Positions 8,262-18,633 of a stretch of DNA of 64,000 nucleotides are shown here, piece after piece (within the stretch, counting starts at the first letter, position 1; each line of letters starts with the position of its first letter). The DNA is taken from contig CAJTJA010000004.1 in NCBI GenBank assembly GCA_910576845.1, forward strand, positions 28,133 through 92,132. The letters are read 5' to 3'. The notes under the pieces were generated by a model. That model saw only the letters and a program-made list of their open reading frames with translations. It did no database searches and was not told the origin of the DNA. Source of the DNA: an uncultured Oscillibacter sp. (lineage in GTDB: Bacteria; Bacillota; Clostridia; Oscillospirales; Oscillospiraceae). A program made the position numbers and the translations under genes.

Positions 8262-9354
8262 ACGCCTGGAACTGGAGAGGTTTCGAAATTATAAGTGCCA
8301 GGCGGAAAATTTTGATTCTCAGTGCAATGTAATCTATGGAGAAAATGCGCAGGGGAAGACAAATCTGTTGGAAGCCATTTTTTATCTCTCCTGTGGAAAA
8401 TCTCCCAGGGCAAAGACAGATCGAGAAATGATTGAATTTTGCTCTTCATCCGCCCGGCTGTTGGCGAAGGTAATATCCAGAGGACGGGAATTTCAAGTTC
8501 AAGCCGATATTTTTTCAGGGAGAAGAAGAAAATTTACAGTGAATCAGGTTCCTGTTAAAACGGCTGCTGCTTTGGGCGATATTTATCATACTGTGCTTTT
8601 TCAGCCGGAAGACCTCCATTTGATCCGTGAAGGGGCTGCCGCCCGGCGGCGTTTTATGGATATGGCTCTCTGCCGGCTCCGGCCAAGATATGCCTCTGCA
8701 TTGGCGGGATATGAGAGGGCCAGGGAACAAAAAACCCGTATTCTTCGGGATTATAATGAGAGGCCTGATCTGCTGGCGGCACTTCCTGAGTTTAATGAAC
8801 AGATGATTTATCTTGGAGCATTGGTAATTCAATACCGCTGCCAGTTTTCTCTTCGGCTGGGGGAATATGCCAGTCTTCACCATAGAGAGTGTTCCGGTGG
8901 GAAAGAAACTCTTGAAGTTCAGTATAAAACGGTTTCTACGGTAGAAAACCCCGGAGCGGACATTGGTATTTTGACGGATCAGCTTCAGCGGCATATGGAA
9001 AATCATAAAGAGGCAGAACTGGCTTCCCGGCTGTGTCTCTCCGGACCTCATAAGGATGATATTCTTGTCAAAATTGATGGGCGGGAGGCAAAAACCTATT
9101 CTTCTCAGGGTCAGACAAGAACGGCGGCCTTGGCTTTAAAGCTGGCAGAGCGGGAAATTTATCGAAACGCGGCTGGAGAGTATCCAATTTTATTGCTGGA
9201 TGATGTTCTTTCTGAGTTGGACCCCAGACGGCAGGAGTTTGTTTTAAACCGCATTGCGGGAGGACAGGTTTTTATTACCTGCTGTGAGGAGGATCGTCTG
9301 CCAGATCTTTTGGGAGGCAAGGTGTTTCACGTGGAACAGGGGAAAATTGTATGA
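8251..9354 (+). CDS. recF: DNA replication and repair protein RecF
   Basis: A 367-residue SMC-like ATPase that loads RecA at gaps with RecO and RecR. The Walker A is YGENAQGKTNLLEA near residue 30, a signature-type region follows, and Walker B LLLDDVLSELD lies near residue 315. ATG 8251 lies inside the yaaA end. The last codons contain a parS-like 16-mer at 9323-9338, so the 3' end of the gene may double as a ParB site. Confidence 0.96.
   Translation: MRIERLELERFRNYKCQAENFDSQCNVIYGENAQGKTNLLEAIFYLSCGKSPRAKTDREMIEFCSSSARLLAKVISRGREFQVQADIFSGRRRKFTVNQVPVKTAAALGDIYHTVLFQPEDLHLIREGAAARRRFMDMALCRLRPRYASALAGYERAREQKTRILRDYNERPDLLAALPEFNEQMIYLGALVIQYRCQFSLRLGEYASLHHRECSGGKETLEVQYKTVSTVENPGADIGILTDQLQRHMENHKEAELASRLCLSGPHKDDILVKIDGREAKTYSSQGQTRTAALALKLAEREIYRNAAGEYPILLLDDVLSELDPRRQEFVLNRIAGGQVFITCCEEDRLPDLLGGKVFHVEQGKIV
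9323..9338. promoter_or_regulatory. parS-like site inside the recF 3' end
   Basis: TGTTTCACGTGGAACA differs at one base from the parS consensus TGTTTCACGTGAAACA. It codes for part of the RecF C-terminus (VFHVEQ) and lies about 3 kb from the DnaA boxes. Confidence 0.6.
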
Positions 9355-9429
9355 AAGGTTGGAAAAAATTAAAAATCTCATTAGTTGTCCATCTGGCGTT
9401 TTCATCTGTTGGATTATTGGAGGAAATTT

Positions 9430-9693
9430 ATGTATCTGCATCTGGGACAAAATGAGATAGTTCCACTCAGTCGAATTATTGGTATTTTTGATCTTGATAA
9501 GTGCAGCTATGAGAAAAGAACAAGGGATTATTTAGCTGCTGCCGAAAAAGAAGGCATAGTACTGGACGTTTCTGGGGATATTCCCAGATCTTTTGTAGTT
9601 TGTGATCATCCTTATCATGATCAGATCGTCTATTTGTCACAGTTGAATCCTTCAACATTGGCCGGCCGCGCGGAGAAAAACAGATTTGAGTAA
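9430..9693 (+). CDS. remB: DUF370 / extracellular matrix regulator RemB-like protein
   Basis: An 87-residue protein starting MYLHLGQN, the usual beginning of the DUF370 RemB group, which stands between recF and gyrB in many Firmicutes. The paralogue RemA is a DNA-binding regulator of biofilm genes; RemB function is less clear. ATG 9430 follows GGAGGAAATTT; a longer in-frame TTG start at 9385 lacks an SD. It is 76 bases after recF and 14 before the PH-domain gene, so it probably belongs to the recF transcription unit. Confidence 0.88.
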   Translation: MYLHLGQNEIVPLSRIIGIFDLDKCSYEKRTRDYLAAAEKEGIVLDVSGDIPRSFVVCDHPYHDQIVYLSQLNPSTLAGRAEKNRFE

Positions 9694-9707
9694 AAGAGGA
9701 GGTTTTT

Positions 9708-10118
9708 ATGGATTCTATTGAATATCTGTGGAAGGACCGAAAACGCCGCTTAGGTCTTCCTCTTTCATTTACCCGTTACAGCCTCAGTGAGGACCGGCTT
9801 TTTTGCGAAGTGGGTCTTTTCAATTTAAAGGCTGACGAGGTGCTTCTTTACCGGGTTCGGGATTTAGAACTGACAATGACTCTGGGACAGCGTATCTTTG
9901 GGGTGGGAACGGTATGTGTTCATTCCTCAGACAAGAGCATTCCCCATCTGGATTTGAAAAATATCAAACGGCCCAGAGAAGTTAAGGAGCTGATTCACCA
10001 GCATGTAGAGGCCGCTAAGGATAAACGGCGGATGCGGACCACGGAACTGATGGGTACCGGACGGGAAGCTGGTGATCTCTGTGATATGGAAGATGTGGAT
10101 GATGAAGACATTGAATAA
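9708..10118 (+). CDS. Bacterial PH-domain protein, uncharacterised
   Basis: A 136-residue cytoplasmic protein with a predicted bacterial pleckstrin-homology-like core (about residues 20-105: FTRYSLSEDRLF, DEVLLYRVRDLELTMTLGQR, PHLDLKNIKRPREVKEL). The C-terminus is acidic (DMEDVDDEDIE). The family is widespread in Clostridia without known function. It has a strong SD (GAGGAGG) and follows remB by 14 bases. No membrane segment is visible. Confidence 0.8.
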   Translation: MDSIEYLWKDRKRRLGLPLSFTRYSLSEDRLFCEVGLFNLKADEVLLYRVRDLELTMTLGQRIFGVGTVCVHSSDKSIPHLDLKNIKRPREVKELIHQHVEAAKDKRRMRTTELMGTGREAGDLCDMEDVDDEDIE

Positions 10119-10298
10119 AAAAGTTTCCCCGTATGGTTGTCTGTCCGGCTTCTATATGTCAGAAAATTGGTGGTCCATTTTTTGCTGATGTTTTGATTGG
10201 TTGGATTGTCCCCCTTGTGCGGATAAAAATCCATTTCCGGAGTGAAAGGGAAAAGAACAGCGGGAAAAAGGGCGGTAACATCTATTTTAACAGCTTTT

Positions 10299-10653
10299 AT
10301 GATAGATTTATTCGGCGGTTCCTCTTTGATTTTTACTGTATCCTATTTTTTGCGGTGAACTCCAGATACTGTGCCTTGCGTTGGTTTTTCTTTTTCTTGG
10401 CGCAGCGGTGCAGGTTTTCTTGCTTTGTAAAACGAAGAGAGCCCGTTTGTTTCCTGTTTTGTGTCTTGCTGCGGAAATAATTTTGGAAGCGTTGTGTCAA
10501 TTAGACAGGTTGAATATCCTCCATATTATAAATGGACATGACTTTTTTAATTACATTTTTTTCAGTGTTGCGATATTTTATATCCTGCTGGGCGTGCTTT
10601 TAGGATGTCTTATTTGTCCGGTCTTCGACAATTCCACATTTCTAAGAGAGTAA
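10299..10653 (+). pseudogene. Small membrane protein gene broken by a one-base frameshift in a T6 run
   Basis: ATG 10299 opens a frame coding for MIDLFGGSSLIFTVSYF that stops at 10356. A second frame open from 10330 to 10653 encodes a hydrophobic protein with about four membrane segments (for example LALVFLFLGAAVQVFLL and FFSVAIFYILLGVLLGCLI). Removing one T from the T6 run at 10346-10351 joins both into about 117 residues. The break may be real decay or a sequencing error. No family is recognised and the SD is weak. The rest of 10119-10938 shows no other supported gene. Confidence 0.45.
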
Positions 10654-10938
10654 CTCAGAAACCTTGATGGGACATCCTATGCTTCCCATTGTTAGAATAT
10701 TCCAAAAGTTGTAAACCAAATACAGAGCGGGTAAAGGTGCGCCGGATGTTGTCGGAAGAAATTTCGTCTGCTCACTTTCCGCCGCGTGGCGGTGAGAATT
10801 CGGCTATGCTCCATTCTTTCCTGCACTCCCGGAGAAAGTTGCTGCGCTGGGTTTTAAAGGGTGTGCCGGTAAGCTGCCAGGGGAAAATGATCTTCCGGCT
10901 CGGCTTTTTTCGCTCTGAAAGTGCAAAGGAGAAAATAT

Positions 10939-12888
10939 ATGGCGGAAAATGAAATTCTGAATTCCACCGCTGTGGATGCGGGCAACGAATACGACGCTTC
11001 GGAAATACAGGTTCTGGAGGGTTTGGAGGCCGTGCGGAAGCGTCCTGGAATGTATATCGGTTCTACTTCTTCATCTGGTCTTCACCATCTGGTTTATGAA
11101 ATTGTAGATAATGCCATTGATGAGGCTCTGGCGGGATACTGTACGGAAATCTTGATTCAGATCAACGAGGGAGATACTATCACCGTGGTAGACAACGGCC
11201 GGGGTATTCCGGTAGATATTCAGGCGCAGACTGGAAAGCCTGCCTTGGAAGTGGTGTATACCATCCTTCATGCCGGAGGAAAATTCGGAGGAGGAGGATA
11301 CAAGGTTTCCGGAGGCCTTCATGGTGTGGGTGCGTCTGTGGTCAACGCGCTTTCTGAATGGCTGACGGTTCAGGTTCATAAAAACGGCGAGATTTACGAA
11401 ATGCGTTTTTCCCGGGGCCAGATTACTCAAGAGATGACTGTGGTGGGGAAGACGGATCATACAGGCACCACTGTCACCTTTAAACCGGATCCTGAGATGT
11501 TTGAAGATACGGTTTATAACTATGAAACGCTTCATACCAGAATGAGAGAGGAGGCGTTTTTGAATGCGGGGCTTCGGATTAATACGGTGGATAAGCGGCC
11601 GGGAAAAGAACGGCAGGATTCCATGTGTTATGAGGGCGGCATTCGGGAATTTGTCACATGGCTGAATAAGAGCAAAGATTCGCTTCATAACAATGTGATT
11701 TATATGTCCGGTCAGAAAGACGACTCGGTTGCGGAGGTAGCGCTTCAATATAACGATGGTTATAACGAAACGATTTTATCGTTTGCCAATAATGTCCATA
11801 CTCCCGAGGGCGGTATGCATGAGGAGGGTTTTAAGCGGGCTCTGACGACTGTGCTGAACAACTATGGGAAAAAAATTAGAATGCTGAAGGATGATGAAAA
11901 GGTCTCCGGCGAAGACTGCCGGGAAGGACTGACATGCGTCATCTCTGTAAAGCTTACCGACGCCCAGTTTGAGGGCCAGACAAAAGCCAAGCTTGGAAAT
12001 TCGGAGATTCGGACATTGGTGAATAACATTGTGTCCGATAAGCTTGACATTTTTTTAGAAGAAAATCCTCAGGTGGGACGGATGATCCTGGATAAGGCCC
12101 TTACCGCCAGCCGGGCAAGGGAGGCTGCCAAGAAAGCCAGGGAATCAATCCGCCGCAAGACTGCGCTGGGCGGCGCGGCCATGCCTGATAAGCTTCGGGA
12201 CTGCAATGAAAACAATCCTGAACTGACGGAAATTTATATTGTTGAGGGCGACTCCGCCGGCGGTTCCGCTACCCAGGGACGGGATTCCCGTTTTCAGGCA
12301 ATCCTGCCTTTATGGGGGAAGATGCTGAATGTAGAAAAGGCCCGGGCGGACAAGGTTTACGGAAATGACAAGCTTCAGCCCGTTATCACGGCTTTGGGCG
12401 CGGGCATTGGCGATGAGTTTGACGCAAACCGTCTTCGTTATCACAAAGTTATTATTATGGCGGATGCCGATGTTGACGGAAGCCATATCCGCACGTTGCT
12501 TCTGACATTCTTCTTCCGCTTCATGCGGCCTCTCATTGAGCAGGGCTATGTTTATTCCGCTGTGCCGCCTCTTTTCAAACTGACCCGCGGAAAAACGACA
12601 AGAGTGGCCTATGATGACGTTGAGAGGGAAAGAATTGCTGCTGAAATGCGTGGAGACAATCCGAACGCAAAGATTGAAATCAGCCGTTTTAAAGGCCTTG
12701 GCGAGATGAACCCCCACGAACTGTGGGAGACCACTATGGACCCCGCCACCCGAACCCTCCGCCGTATTACCTTAGATGACGCAGTGAAGGCTGACGAGAC
12801 GTTTACAATTCTCATGGGTGAAAAAGTGGAACCCCGGAAGGAGTTTATTGAGAAAAACGCCCAATATGTGGTAAATTTGGACTATTGA
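10939..12888 (+). CDS. gyrB: DNA gyrase subunit B
   Basis: A 649-residue ATPase subunit of gyrase, which introduces negative supercoils with GyrA. The GHKL ATP site shows [10 protein letters not shown] and the lid GLHGVGAS. The transducer carries the QTK loop (GQTKAKLGN). The TOPRIM domain has [12 protein letters not shown] and the [12 protein letters not shown] metal site. ATG 10939 follows AAAGGAGA; the GTG at 10921 overlaps that SD. It lacks the large insert of enterobacterial GyrB, as expected in Firmicutes. A 41-codon ORF separates it from gyrA. Confidence 0.97.
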   Translation: MAENEILNSTAVDAGNEYDASEIQVLEGLEAVRKRPGMYIGSTSSSGLHHLVYEIVDNAIDEALAGYCTEILIQINEGDTITVVDNGRGIPVDIQAQTGKPALEVVYTILHAGGKFGGGGYKVSGGLHGVGASVVNALSEWLTVQVHKNGEIYEMRFSRGQITQEMTVVGKTDHTGTTVTFKPDPEMFEDTVYNYETLHTRMREEAFLNAGLRINTVDKRPGKERQDSMCYEGGIREFVTWLNKSKDSLHNNVIYMSGQKDDSVAEVALQYNDGYNETILSFANNVHTPEGGMHEEGFKRALTTVLNNYGKKIRMLKDDEKVSGEDCREGLTCVISVKLTDAQFEGQTKAKLGNSEIRTLVNNIVSDKLDIFLEENPQVGRMILDKALTASRAREAAKKARESIRRKTALGGAAMPDKLRDCNENNPELTEIYIVEGDSAGGSATQGRDSRFQAILPLWGKMLNVEKARADKVYGNDKLQPVITALGAGIGDEFDANRLRYHKVIIMADADVDGSHIRTLLLTFFFRFMRPLIEQGYVYSAVPPLFKLTRGKTTRVAYDDVERERIAAEMRGDNPNAKIEISRFKGLGEMNPHELWETTMDPATRTLRRITLDDAVKADETFTILMGEKVEPRKEFIEKNAQYVVNLDY

Positions 12889-12971
12889 GGCGGCAGCTGT
12901 GCAAGAAATTGGAAACGCGTTCCTGACCCTGCTGCTTACGGATTGCGGCATTTGAAAAGGAGTAAGACACA

Positions 12972-13097
12972 GTGGTTAAGGAGCTGAATATCCTCCGGAC
13001 GAAGCTCCAGGAGCTGCGGGACAATCCCGGTGCGGCAGAGGAAAGCGAGGGCGGATTGGACAGTGTCCGACTGAGATACGAAGCGCGTGAAACTTGA
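12972..13097 (+). CDS. Candidate small protein (41 codons) between gyrB and gyrA
   Basis: GTG 12972 follows AAAAGGAG (12955-12962) with 9-base spacing and opens 41 codons ending at TGA 13095-13097. The product begins MVKELNILRTKLQEL and ends RLRYEARET; it is charged and predicted helical, possibly a short coiled coil. It is co-oriented with gyrB and gyrA and 26 bases before gyrA. The good SD and reasonable codon use argue for translation; only 41 residues and no recognised family argue for caution. Confidence 0.5.
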   Translation: MVKELNILRTKLQELRDNPGAAEESEGGLDSVRLRYEARET

Positions 13098-13123
13098 TTT
13101 AACGAAAGGCTGGGAAACAGCAG

Positions 13124-15616
13124 ATGAGTAAGAAACCCCAATACGACCCCGAGGAAATCCGATTTCCGGACCAGAGAATCGTGGAATCCCCGTTGGTTCC
13201 AGAGATGGAGAAATCTTATATCGACTATGCTATGAGCGTCATAGTGGGCCGGGCCCTACCGGACGTTCGGGATGGCCTGAAGCCGGTTCACCGCCGTATC
13301 CTCTACGCTATGTATGAGGATAACCTGACCTATGATCACGCTTTCCGCAAGTGCGCTACTGCTGTGGGCGATGTACTGGGCCGTTATCACCCTCATGGAG
13401 ACGCCAGCGTTTACGACGCTCTTGTTAGATTGGCCCAGGATTTCTCCATGCGGTATATGCTGGTGGACGGCCATGGAAACTTCGGTTCTGTAGATGGTGA
13501 TCCTCCGGCGGCTTACCGTTATACAGAAGCCCGTTTGGCACGGATTTCCGATGAAATGCTTCGGGAAATTGAGAAAGACACGGTGGATTGGGACCCGAAC
13601 TTTGATGAAACCCGCAGAGAACCGAAGGTCCTTCCCTCTCGTTTTCCGAATCTCCTTGTGAATGGTTCTTCCGGAATTGCTGTGGGCATGGCAACCAACA
13701 TTCCGCCTCACAACCTTCGGGAGGTTATCGGGGCTGTCGTCTGTGTGCTGGATGATCCCAACACTACTTTAACGGATTTGATGCAGCATATGGAGGGACC
13801 GGATTTTCCGACAAAAGGTATTATTATGGGCCGGTCTGGTATTCGGGCGGCTTACTCTACCGGTCGGGGCCGTGTGACGATTCGAGCGCGGCATGAGTTC
13901 GAGGAGTTTGGAAAAGACCGGACCCGGATCATTATCACAGAGATCCCCTATCAGGTCAACAAGCGTATGCTCATTAAGAATATGGCGGATCAGGTGGAGG
14001 ATAAACGACTGGAGGGTATCAGCAACATTCAGGACGAGTCCGACCGGAACGGTATGCGCATTGTTATTGAATTGAAGCGGGACGCCAATCCGCAGGTGGT
14101 ATTGAACCGTCTTTTTGCGCAGACTCAGTTACAAACGACATTTGCCATTAATATGCTGGCATTGGTTGAAGTAAATGGAAAGCTTCAGCCCAAGATTCTT
14201 TCTCTGCGGCATATTTTGGATGAGTACATTGCCCATCAGGAATCCGTCATTGTCCGCCGGACCCGGTATGATCTGAGAAAGGCTCAGGAACGTGCGCATT
14301 TGCTGGAAGGCCTGCTGATTGCGCAGGATAATATTGACGAGGTTGTTAAAATCATTCGTACCAGCTATGATAACGCCAGGGAAAATCTGATGTCCCGATT
14401 TGGCTTGGACGATGTACAGGCTCAGGCCATTTGTGATATGCGGCTCATTGCTCTTCAGGGTCTGAATCGGGAAAAGCTGGAGAATGAATATAAAGAGCTG
14501 GAGGAACGTATTGCTTACTTTCAGAAAATTCTTGCGGATGAGAATCTGGTCCGTCAAATTTTGAAGGAAGAACTCACCGCAATTAGCGGCAAATATGGTG
14601 ACGAACGAATGACAGAAATCCAGGATGTGGAAGATGAAATTGATATTGAAGACCTGATTGAGGAAGAGCAGTGCGTCTTTACGCTGACGCAGGCGGGTTA
14701 TATCAAACGGACTCCTGTCAGTGAATACGCTGCGCAGTCCAAGGGCGGCATGGGAAAGAAGGGTATTACAACTCGGGAGGAGGATGCGGTGGCGGATGTG
14801 TTTACTGCGTCCACTCATGATTATATTTTCTTTTTTACCGATACCGGAAAAGTTTACCGAAAGAAGGGATATCAAATTCCTGTTTCCGGTAAGACGGCGA
14901 AGGGAACAAATATTATAAATATTCTTCAAGTTGAGATGGGAGAAAAAGTCCAGACAATGATTCACACCCGTTCTGTTGAAGATGAAGGAAAATATCTCTT
15001 TATGGTAACGCGGAACGGTACGGTAAAGCGGCTGCCTGCCAACAGCTTGAAAAATCTTCGGAACAACGGAATTCGAGCCCTGACGCTGGAAGAGGGCGAT
15101 AAGCTGATTTCCGTTCGGGAAACTGATGGCAACAAAAATATTCTCATTGCGACTCATGACGGTCAAGCGATCTGCTTTGACGAGAATGAGATTCGGCCGA
15201 CGGGACGCACTTCTATGGGTGTTCGGGGAATCAGGCTCCGGGAAGGAGATTATGTAGTGGGTGCGGCCAGAGCGATTCCTGGAAAGACGGTGTTGTCCAT
15301 TACGGAAAAGGGCTATGGCAAGCGGACTCCGGTGGAGGAATATCGAGTAATCGGCCGTGGAAACCTCGGCATTAAAAATTATATGCTGACGGAAAAGACA
15401 GGGGGCATTGTAAGCGTAAAAGTGGTAGACGGCTCAGAAGATCTGCTGCTGGTTACGCAGGCCGGTATTCTGATTCGCACTCCTGTTGACGCGATCAAAC
15501 AGTGCGGACGGGCGACACAGGGTGTGATTGTCATGCGCTTTAAAGAAGAGGGAGATCAGGTAATATCCATGGCATTGGCGGATCGGGAAGAACAAGAAGC
15601 CGAAGAAAGTTTATAA
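13124..15616 (+). CDS. gyrA: DNA gyrase subunit A
   Basis: An 830-residue subunit that breaks and rejoins DNA. The quinolone-resistance region includes HPHGD (after VLGRY), and the catalytic tyrosine lies in [10 protein letters not shown] near residue 128. The C-terminal beta-pinwheel carries the GyrA box [10 protein letters not shown] at about 540, which distinguishes it from the ParC-like paralogue at 57065. It follows gyrB and the 41-codon ORF and ends with a terminator at 15624. Confidence 0.97.
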   Translation: MSKKPQYDPEEIRFPDQRIVESPLVPEMEKSYIDYAMSVIVGRALPDVRDGLKPVHRRILYAMYEDNLTYDHAFRKCATAVGDVLGRYHPHGDASVYDALVRLAQDFSMRYMLVDGHGNFGSVDGDPPAAYRYTEARLARISDEMLREIEKDTVDWDPNFDETRREPKVLPSRFPNLLVNGSSGIAVGMATNIPPHNLREVIGAVVCVLDDPNTTLTDLMQHMEGPDFPTKGIIMGRSGIRAAYSTGRGRVTIRARHEFEEFGKDRTRIIITEIPYQVNKRMLIKNMADQVEDKRLEGISNIQDESDRNGMRIVIELKRDANPQVVLNRLFAQTQLQTTFAINMLALVEVNGKLQPKILSLRHILDEYIAHQESVIVRRTRYDLRKAQERAHLLEGLLIAQDNIDEVVKIIRTSYDNARENLMSRFGLDDVQAQAICDMRLIALQGLNREKLENEYKELEERIAYFQKILADENLVRQILKEELTAISGKYGDERMTEIQDVEDEIDIEDLIEEEQCVFTLTQAGYIKRTPVSEYAAQSKGGMGKKGITTREEDAVADVFTASTHDYIFFFTDTGKVYRKKGYQIPVSGKTAKGTNIINILQVEMGEKVQTMIHTRSVEDEGKYLFMVTRNGTVKRLPANSLKNLRNNGIRALTLEEGDKLISVRETDGNKNILIATHDGQAICFDENEIRPTGRTSMGVRGIRLREGDYVVGAARAIPGKTVLSITEKGYGKRTPVEEYRVIGRGNLGIKNYMLTEKTGGIVSVKVVDGSEDLLLVTQAGILIRTPVDAIKQCGRATQGVIVMRFKEEGDQVISMALADREEQEAEESL

Positions 15617-15623
15617 GAGAAAA

Positions 15624-15652
15624 AAGAATGGGAGCGAAAGCTCTCATTCTTT
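15624..15652 (+). terminator. gyrA terminator
   Basis: AAAGAATGGGAGC pairs with GCTCTCATTCTTT around a GAAA tetraloop, with G-T pairing in the centre. It lies directly after the gyrA stop. Confidence 0.7.
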
Positions 15653-15695
15653 AGGTTTAAGTAATATGTCAGAAGTGCTGGAGAAAGGAAATCAT

Positions 15696-16133
15696 ATGAA
15701 GACAGTTACCATTTATACCGACGGGGCCTGCTCTGGGAATCCCGGTCCCGGCGGCTGGGGAGCTATCCTCATGTATGGCGGACACAAAAAGGAGCTCTCT
15801 GGAGGAGAATGCCAGACTACAAATAACCGTATGGAACTCACCGCTGTGATTCAGGCTCTGTCCTGCTTGAAGGAGCCATGTGCGGTAGAGTTGTGGTCGG
15901 ATTCAAAATATATTATTGACGCTCTGGAGAAGGGATGGGCGGAGGGATGGAAAAAACGAAACTGGATAAAATCCGATAAAAAACCTGCCTTGAATTCCGA
16001 TCTTTGGGAAAAGCTCTTAAATCTGTTGGAGATTCATGAACTTCACTGCCACTGGGTCAAAGGCCATGCTGAAAATGAATTCAATAACCGCTGTGATGAA
16101 ATGGCTGTGGCTGAGAGCAAAAAACTTAAGTAA
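15696..16133 (+). CDS. rnhA: Ribonuclease HI
   Basis: A 145-residue RNase H1 that removes RNA from RNA-DNA hybrids. The active-site carboxylates are visible in [29 protein letters not shown] and NRCDEMA (D, E, D, D), with the histidine loop [15 protein letters not shown] 15696 follows AGAAAGGAAATC; an upstream ATG at 15666 has no SD. A strong terminator follows at 16140. Confidence 0.95.
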   Translation: MKTVTIYTDGACSGNPGPGGWGAILMYGGHKKELSGGECQTTNNRMELTAVIQALSCLKEPCAVELWSDSKYIIDALEKGWAEGWKKRNWIKSDKKPALNSDLWEKLLNLLEIHELHCHWVKGHAENEFNNRCDEMAVAESKKLK

Positions 16134-16139
16134 AAATTT

Positions 16140-16170
16140 CAGGAGCTGCTGATAAAATCAGCAGCTCCTG
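16140..16170 (+). terminator. rnhA terminator
   Basis: A perfect 14-bp stem (16140-16153 with 16157-16170) and AAA loop, followed by AGGTTTTCCAGGTTTTTT. It stands between convergent rnhA and the LtaS-like gene and may serve both. Confidence 0.8.
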
Positions 16171-16205
16171 AGGTTTTCCAGGTTTTTTAAAAAGGCGGGT
16201 AATTT

Positions 16206-18203
16206 TTATGAAGCTCTCTTTTCTGTTTCTTCGCTTTCAGCAGGCAGAGGGGCGCCTGCCGGAAGGTTCATTTCATCTGTGATATACTGTTTGCCATAAA
16301 CGGCGTCATAAATCACTGCTTCCCGGAGTTTCAACAGCTCCACTGCCTCTGGAGAGAGTCCTGCCTCTTCCGGGCTGACACTGGGATTTCCCTCCCCATC
16401 CACAAAGTAAAAACTTGTATGAGTAAGACAGATTTCAGCGCATTTTTCCATCAGGCCCCAATAACGGGAAACGTGCCGGCCCGTCAGCTCCAGTAAATGA
16501 GGTCCTATAGCAGTGACACTGCTGTCCCGCCGGATTCCGGTTTGTCCCTGAAGCAGAGCCGCATCATTGGCCCAGATGAGGTAATCGGTGGAATAAAGAT
16601 CATTAAATTGCTCCGGAACCCAGTTATAGGTCCATGTTCCCGGGCACAGGCCCAATTTTGTGTATGCGGTTTCCCCGTCAGGCAAAGTTAAGTTTGGCCT
16701 GTGATCTCCGAAAAACACTAAAATGGTAGGCTCCTGAAAGTCCCGCAAAGCAGTGGTCAGTTCTCCCAGCGCCTGATCCGCCCGAATAATTCCCTCCAGC
16801 ATGGAACGAAATACGTCAAGTTCCTCTGGAGAAAGAATGTCAGCCGTCACGGTTGTCTGGCAGTCATTATTGAATTTTTCCGGCGTATAAGGCTGATGAT
16901 TTTCCATACTGATTCCATAGAGAAATGCCCGCCGCCCTTCGGCGTGAATGGATTCCAGGCGGTTTAGAAGCGCTTTGCAGAAATAGCTGTCCTGCATATA
17001 ATAAGTATCTGGGAGACGTTTTTCCCAATCGATATCAAGGGCTTTTATATCTTTAAAAAAGAGCAGGCTTTCAAAACCAAACAGGGGATAGTTTATCGTT
17101 CGGTTGTATAGTTCGTCATTATAAGCATGTGCCATTTCCGCATGATAGCCGTCAACCTTTGTATATTGTTCCGCCAGGGAATCGAAGCGTTCGTAAACTT
17201 CGCTGTACATGGCGCACATGTCTGTTCCAGGGAGCAGGTCTGTACTGCGGATGCCGGTAAGCATAGAAATTTCGATATTGCCGGTGCCATAACCCAGGTG
17301 GTGGCTGTGAAGGATGCCGCTGATGCCCTCCTTTTCCAAAGAGTGAAAGTTTTCAACGGGGTCCTGTCCATAGATAACTCCGGGCAGACGGGTCGGGTCG
17401 AAAAAAGACTCCGATAAAATAAAGATGATATTAGGACTGGTTTCAGGAATGTCCGAGGTTCCGTTTTCCAGAAGCAATTCATCCACCCTGGCAAGAACAT
17501 CCTGCATATATTCCTTTCCATAGCCTTCTGCAGGGGGTTTGCTCTGGAGAAAACAGTCCCGCCAGAGACTGAGAGTCAGGCCGTGATGCTCATGATTGGT
17601 GGCAGGATCCAGCCGGACATTGAAGTCCATTCCCAGGCGGCCGCCGAAGGCCCGTGCGCTGGAGGGAACAGACAGCATTACAGCCAGCAGGACGTAAAGA
17701 CTGAAGGTCAAAAAGCGTATTTGTCCGTTCAGCATTGTCAGGCGGCGGGTCAGTGCCAGCAGCGTTACGCATAACACCAGCATGACTGCCGATAACCAAA
17801 AGTCTAAAGGGGGAATCAGCTCTCCGGCTACCTTTGCTATGGCTCCAATCCGACCGGCCATGCCGAAATCTGCCAGCTCCAGCGGTGAGCCGTTAATAGC
17901 AATTTTAAAATAGTCAACCAGAGCTAAAAGCAGTCCGGCCAATCCGACCAAAGCTCCGGAAATCCAAAGCCTCCCAATCAGTGCGCCTAAGATTGCCACG
18001 GCCAGAGCATAGAGCAGAGTGGTCATCAGCAGGTTGGCTGGATATTTTGAGGCCCAGTTCCATATTCCAGGCAGGGTTCCGCCGGTAATCCATTGGATTG
18101 CCACCGTAATTGCCAGCCCCATACAGAGTGATGCTGCAGCAAAAAGAAGCCAGTGCAGACAGATTAAAAAAATGGCGTATATTCTTTTTCTCAAAATATT
18201 CAT
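16206..18203 (-). CDS. LtaS-like membrane phosphoglycerol transferase / sulfatase-fold protein, copy 1
   Basis: A 665-residue protein of the LTA synthase family, which adds glycerol-phosphate or similar groups to envelope polymers outside the membrane. About five N-terminal membrane helices (to about residue 200) precede an extracellular sulfatase-fold domain. Metal and catalytic positions appear as ILSESFF, GYGTGN (Thr nucleophile) and FFGDHRPN. It is a paralogue of the gene at 23807-25810. ATG 18203 aligns with the paralogue start, but no clear SD is seen; TTG 18209 is the alternative. The exact polymer is unknown. Confidence 0.85.
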   Translation of the reverse strand: MNILRKRIYAIFLICLHWLLFAAASLCMGLAITVAIQWITGGTLPGIWNWASKYPANLLMTTLLYALAVAILGALIGRLWISGALVGLAGLLLALVDYFKIAINGSPLELADFGMAGRIGAIAKVAGELIPPLDFWLSAVMLVLCVTLLALTRRLTMLNGQIRFLTFSLYVLLAVMLSVPSSARAFGGRLGMDFNVRLDPATNHEHHGLTLSLWRDCFLQSKPPAEGYGKEYMQDVLARVDELLLENGTSDIPETSPNIIFILSESFFDPTRLPGVIYGQDPVENFHSLEKEGISGILHSHHLGYGTGNIEISMLTGIRSTDLLPGTDMCAMYSEVYERFDSLAEQYTKVDGYHAEMAHAYNDELYNRTINYPLFGFESLLFFKDIKALDIDWEKRLPDTYYMQDSYFCKALLNRLESIHAEGRRAFLYGISMENHQPYTPEKFNNDCQTTVTADILSPEELDVFRSMLEGIIRADQALGELTTALRDFQEPTILVFFGDHRPNLTLPDGETAYTKLGLCPGTWTYNWVPEQFNDLYSTDYLIWANDAALLQGQTGIRRDSSVTAIGPHLLELTGRHVSRYWGLMEKCAEICLTHTSFYFVDGEGNPSVSPEEAGLSPEAVELLKLREAVIYDAVYGKQYITDEMNLPAGAPLPAESEETEKRAS

Positions 18204-18262
18204 CCCCAAATTGTAAGAAATGTGCGGTTTCGCCGCAAATTATTTTCCGGTTTTCCTCAAAG

Positions 18263-18291
18263 AGAATATCATAAGAAATGTTTTTTTTCAA
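18263..18291 (-). promoter_or_regulatory. Probable promoter of LtaS-like copy 1
   Basis: On the minus strand TTGAAA and TATTCT are spaced by 17 bases, about 60 bases before the start codon. Confidence 0.5.
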
Positions 18292-18411
18292 TGTTTCTCA
18301 AAGATTTTCAGGCAAAAATTGTTTCTGGCGGAGAGTTTTGCCGCAGCTCAGGTTTTTTTAAGGCGTTATAAATCTGAACATTCACAAACTGTTTACAGGC
18401 AACTCATAATT

Positions 18412-18439
18412 TTGCAAAGATTATTGGGTACATTATAAA
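18412..18439 (+). promoter_or_regulatory. Possible promoter before a small RNA candidate
   Basis: TTGCAA and TATAAA are separated by 16 bases. The next protein start (nadE) is 430 bases away, and a strong hairpin follows within 50 bases. Confidence 0.45.
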
Positions 18440-18445
18440 CATGCA

Positions 18446-18545
18446 AAGGGTACTCCCAGCCCGATGCGTTTTCTCCCTCCTAAAATAAACACACACGAAA
18501 GACGGGCTGCTGTTGGCGGCCCGTCTTTCGTGTGTGTTCCGGTCT
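18446..18545 (+). ncRNA. Candidate small RNA with C-rich stretch and 20-bp terminal hairpin
   Basis: Downstream of the TTGCAA/TATAAA promoter the transcript would contain CTCCCTCCT (anti-SD-like, about 18473-18481) and end in a perfect 20-bp stem (18488-18507 with 18519-18538, 11-base loop). The stretch has no ORF. The run after the stem is TCCGGTCTTTGTTTT, a weak U tract, so it may instead be a read-through barrier before nadE. C-rich unpaired loops are common in Firmicutes sRNAs that pair with SD sequences; that comparison is inference. Confidence 0.35.
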
Positions 18546-18633
18546 TTGTTTTACTGCGGTTTTGCGCAGAAGCAATGGGTTAAAAAATTGTCAGGCCTGC
18601 GTTCAGCAGGGTTTTTCTTTATAGAAGAGTTCT

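Noticed and set aside
10689..10952. Plus-strand frame before gyrB
   Set aside because: It overlaps the gyrB start, has no SD and no recognised family.
14129..15166. 345-codon minus-strand frame within gyrA
   Set aside because: Antisense shadow of gyrA with no SD.
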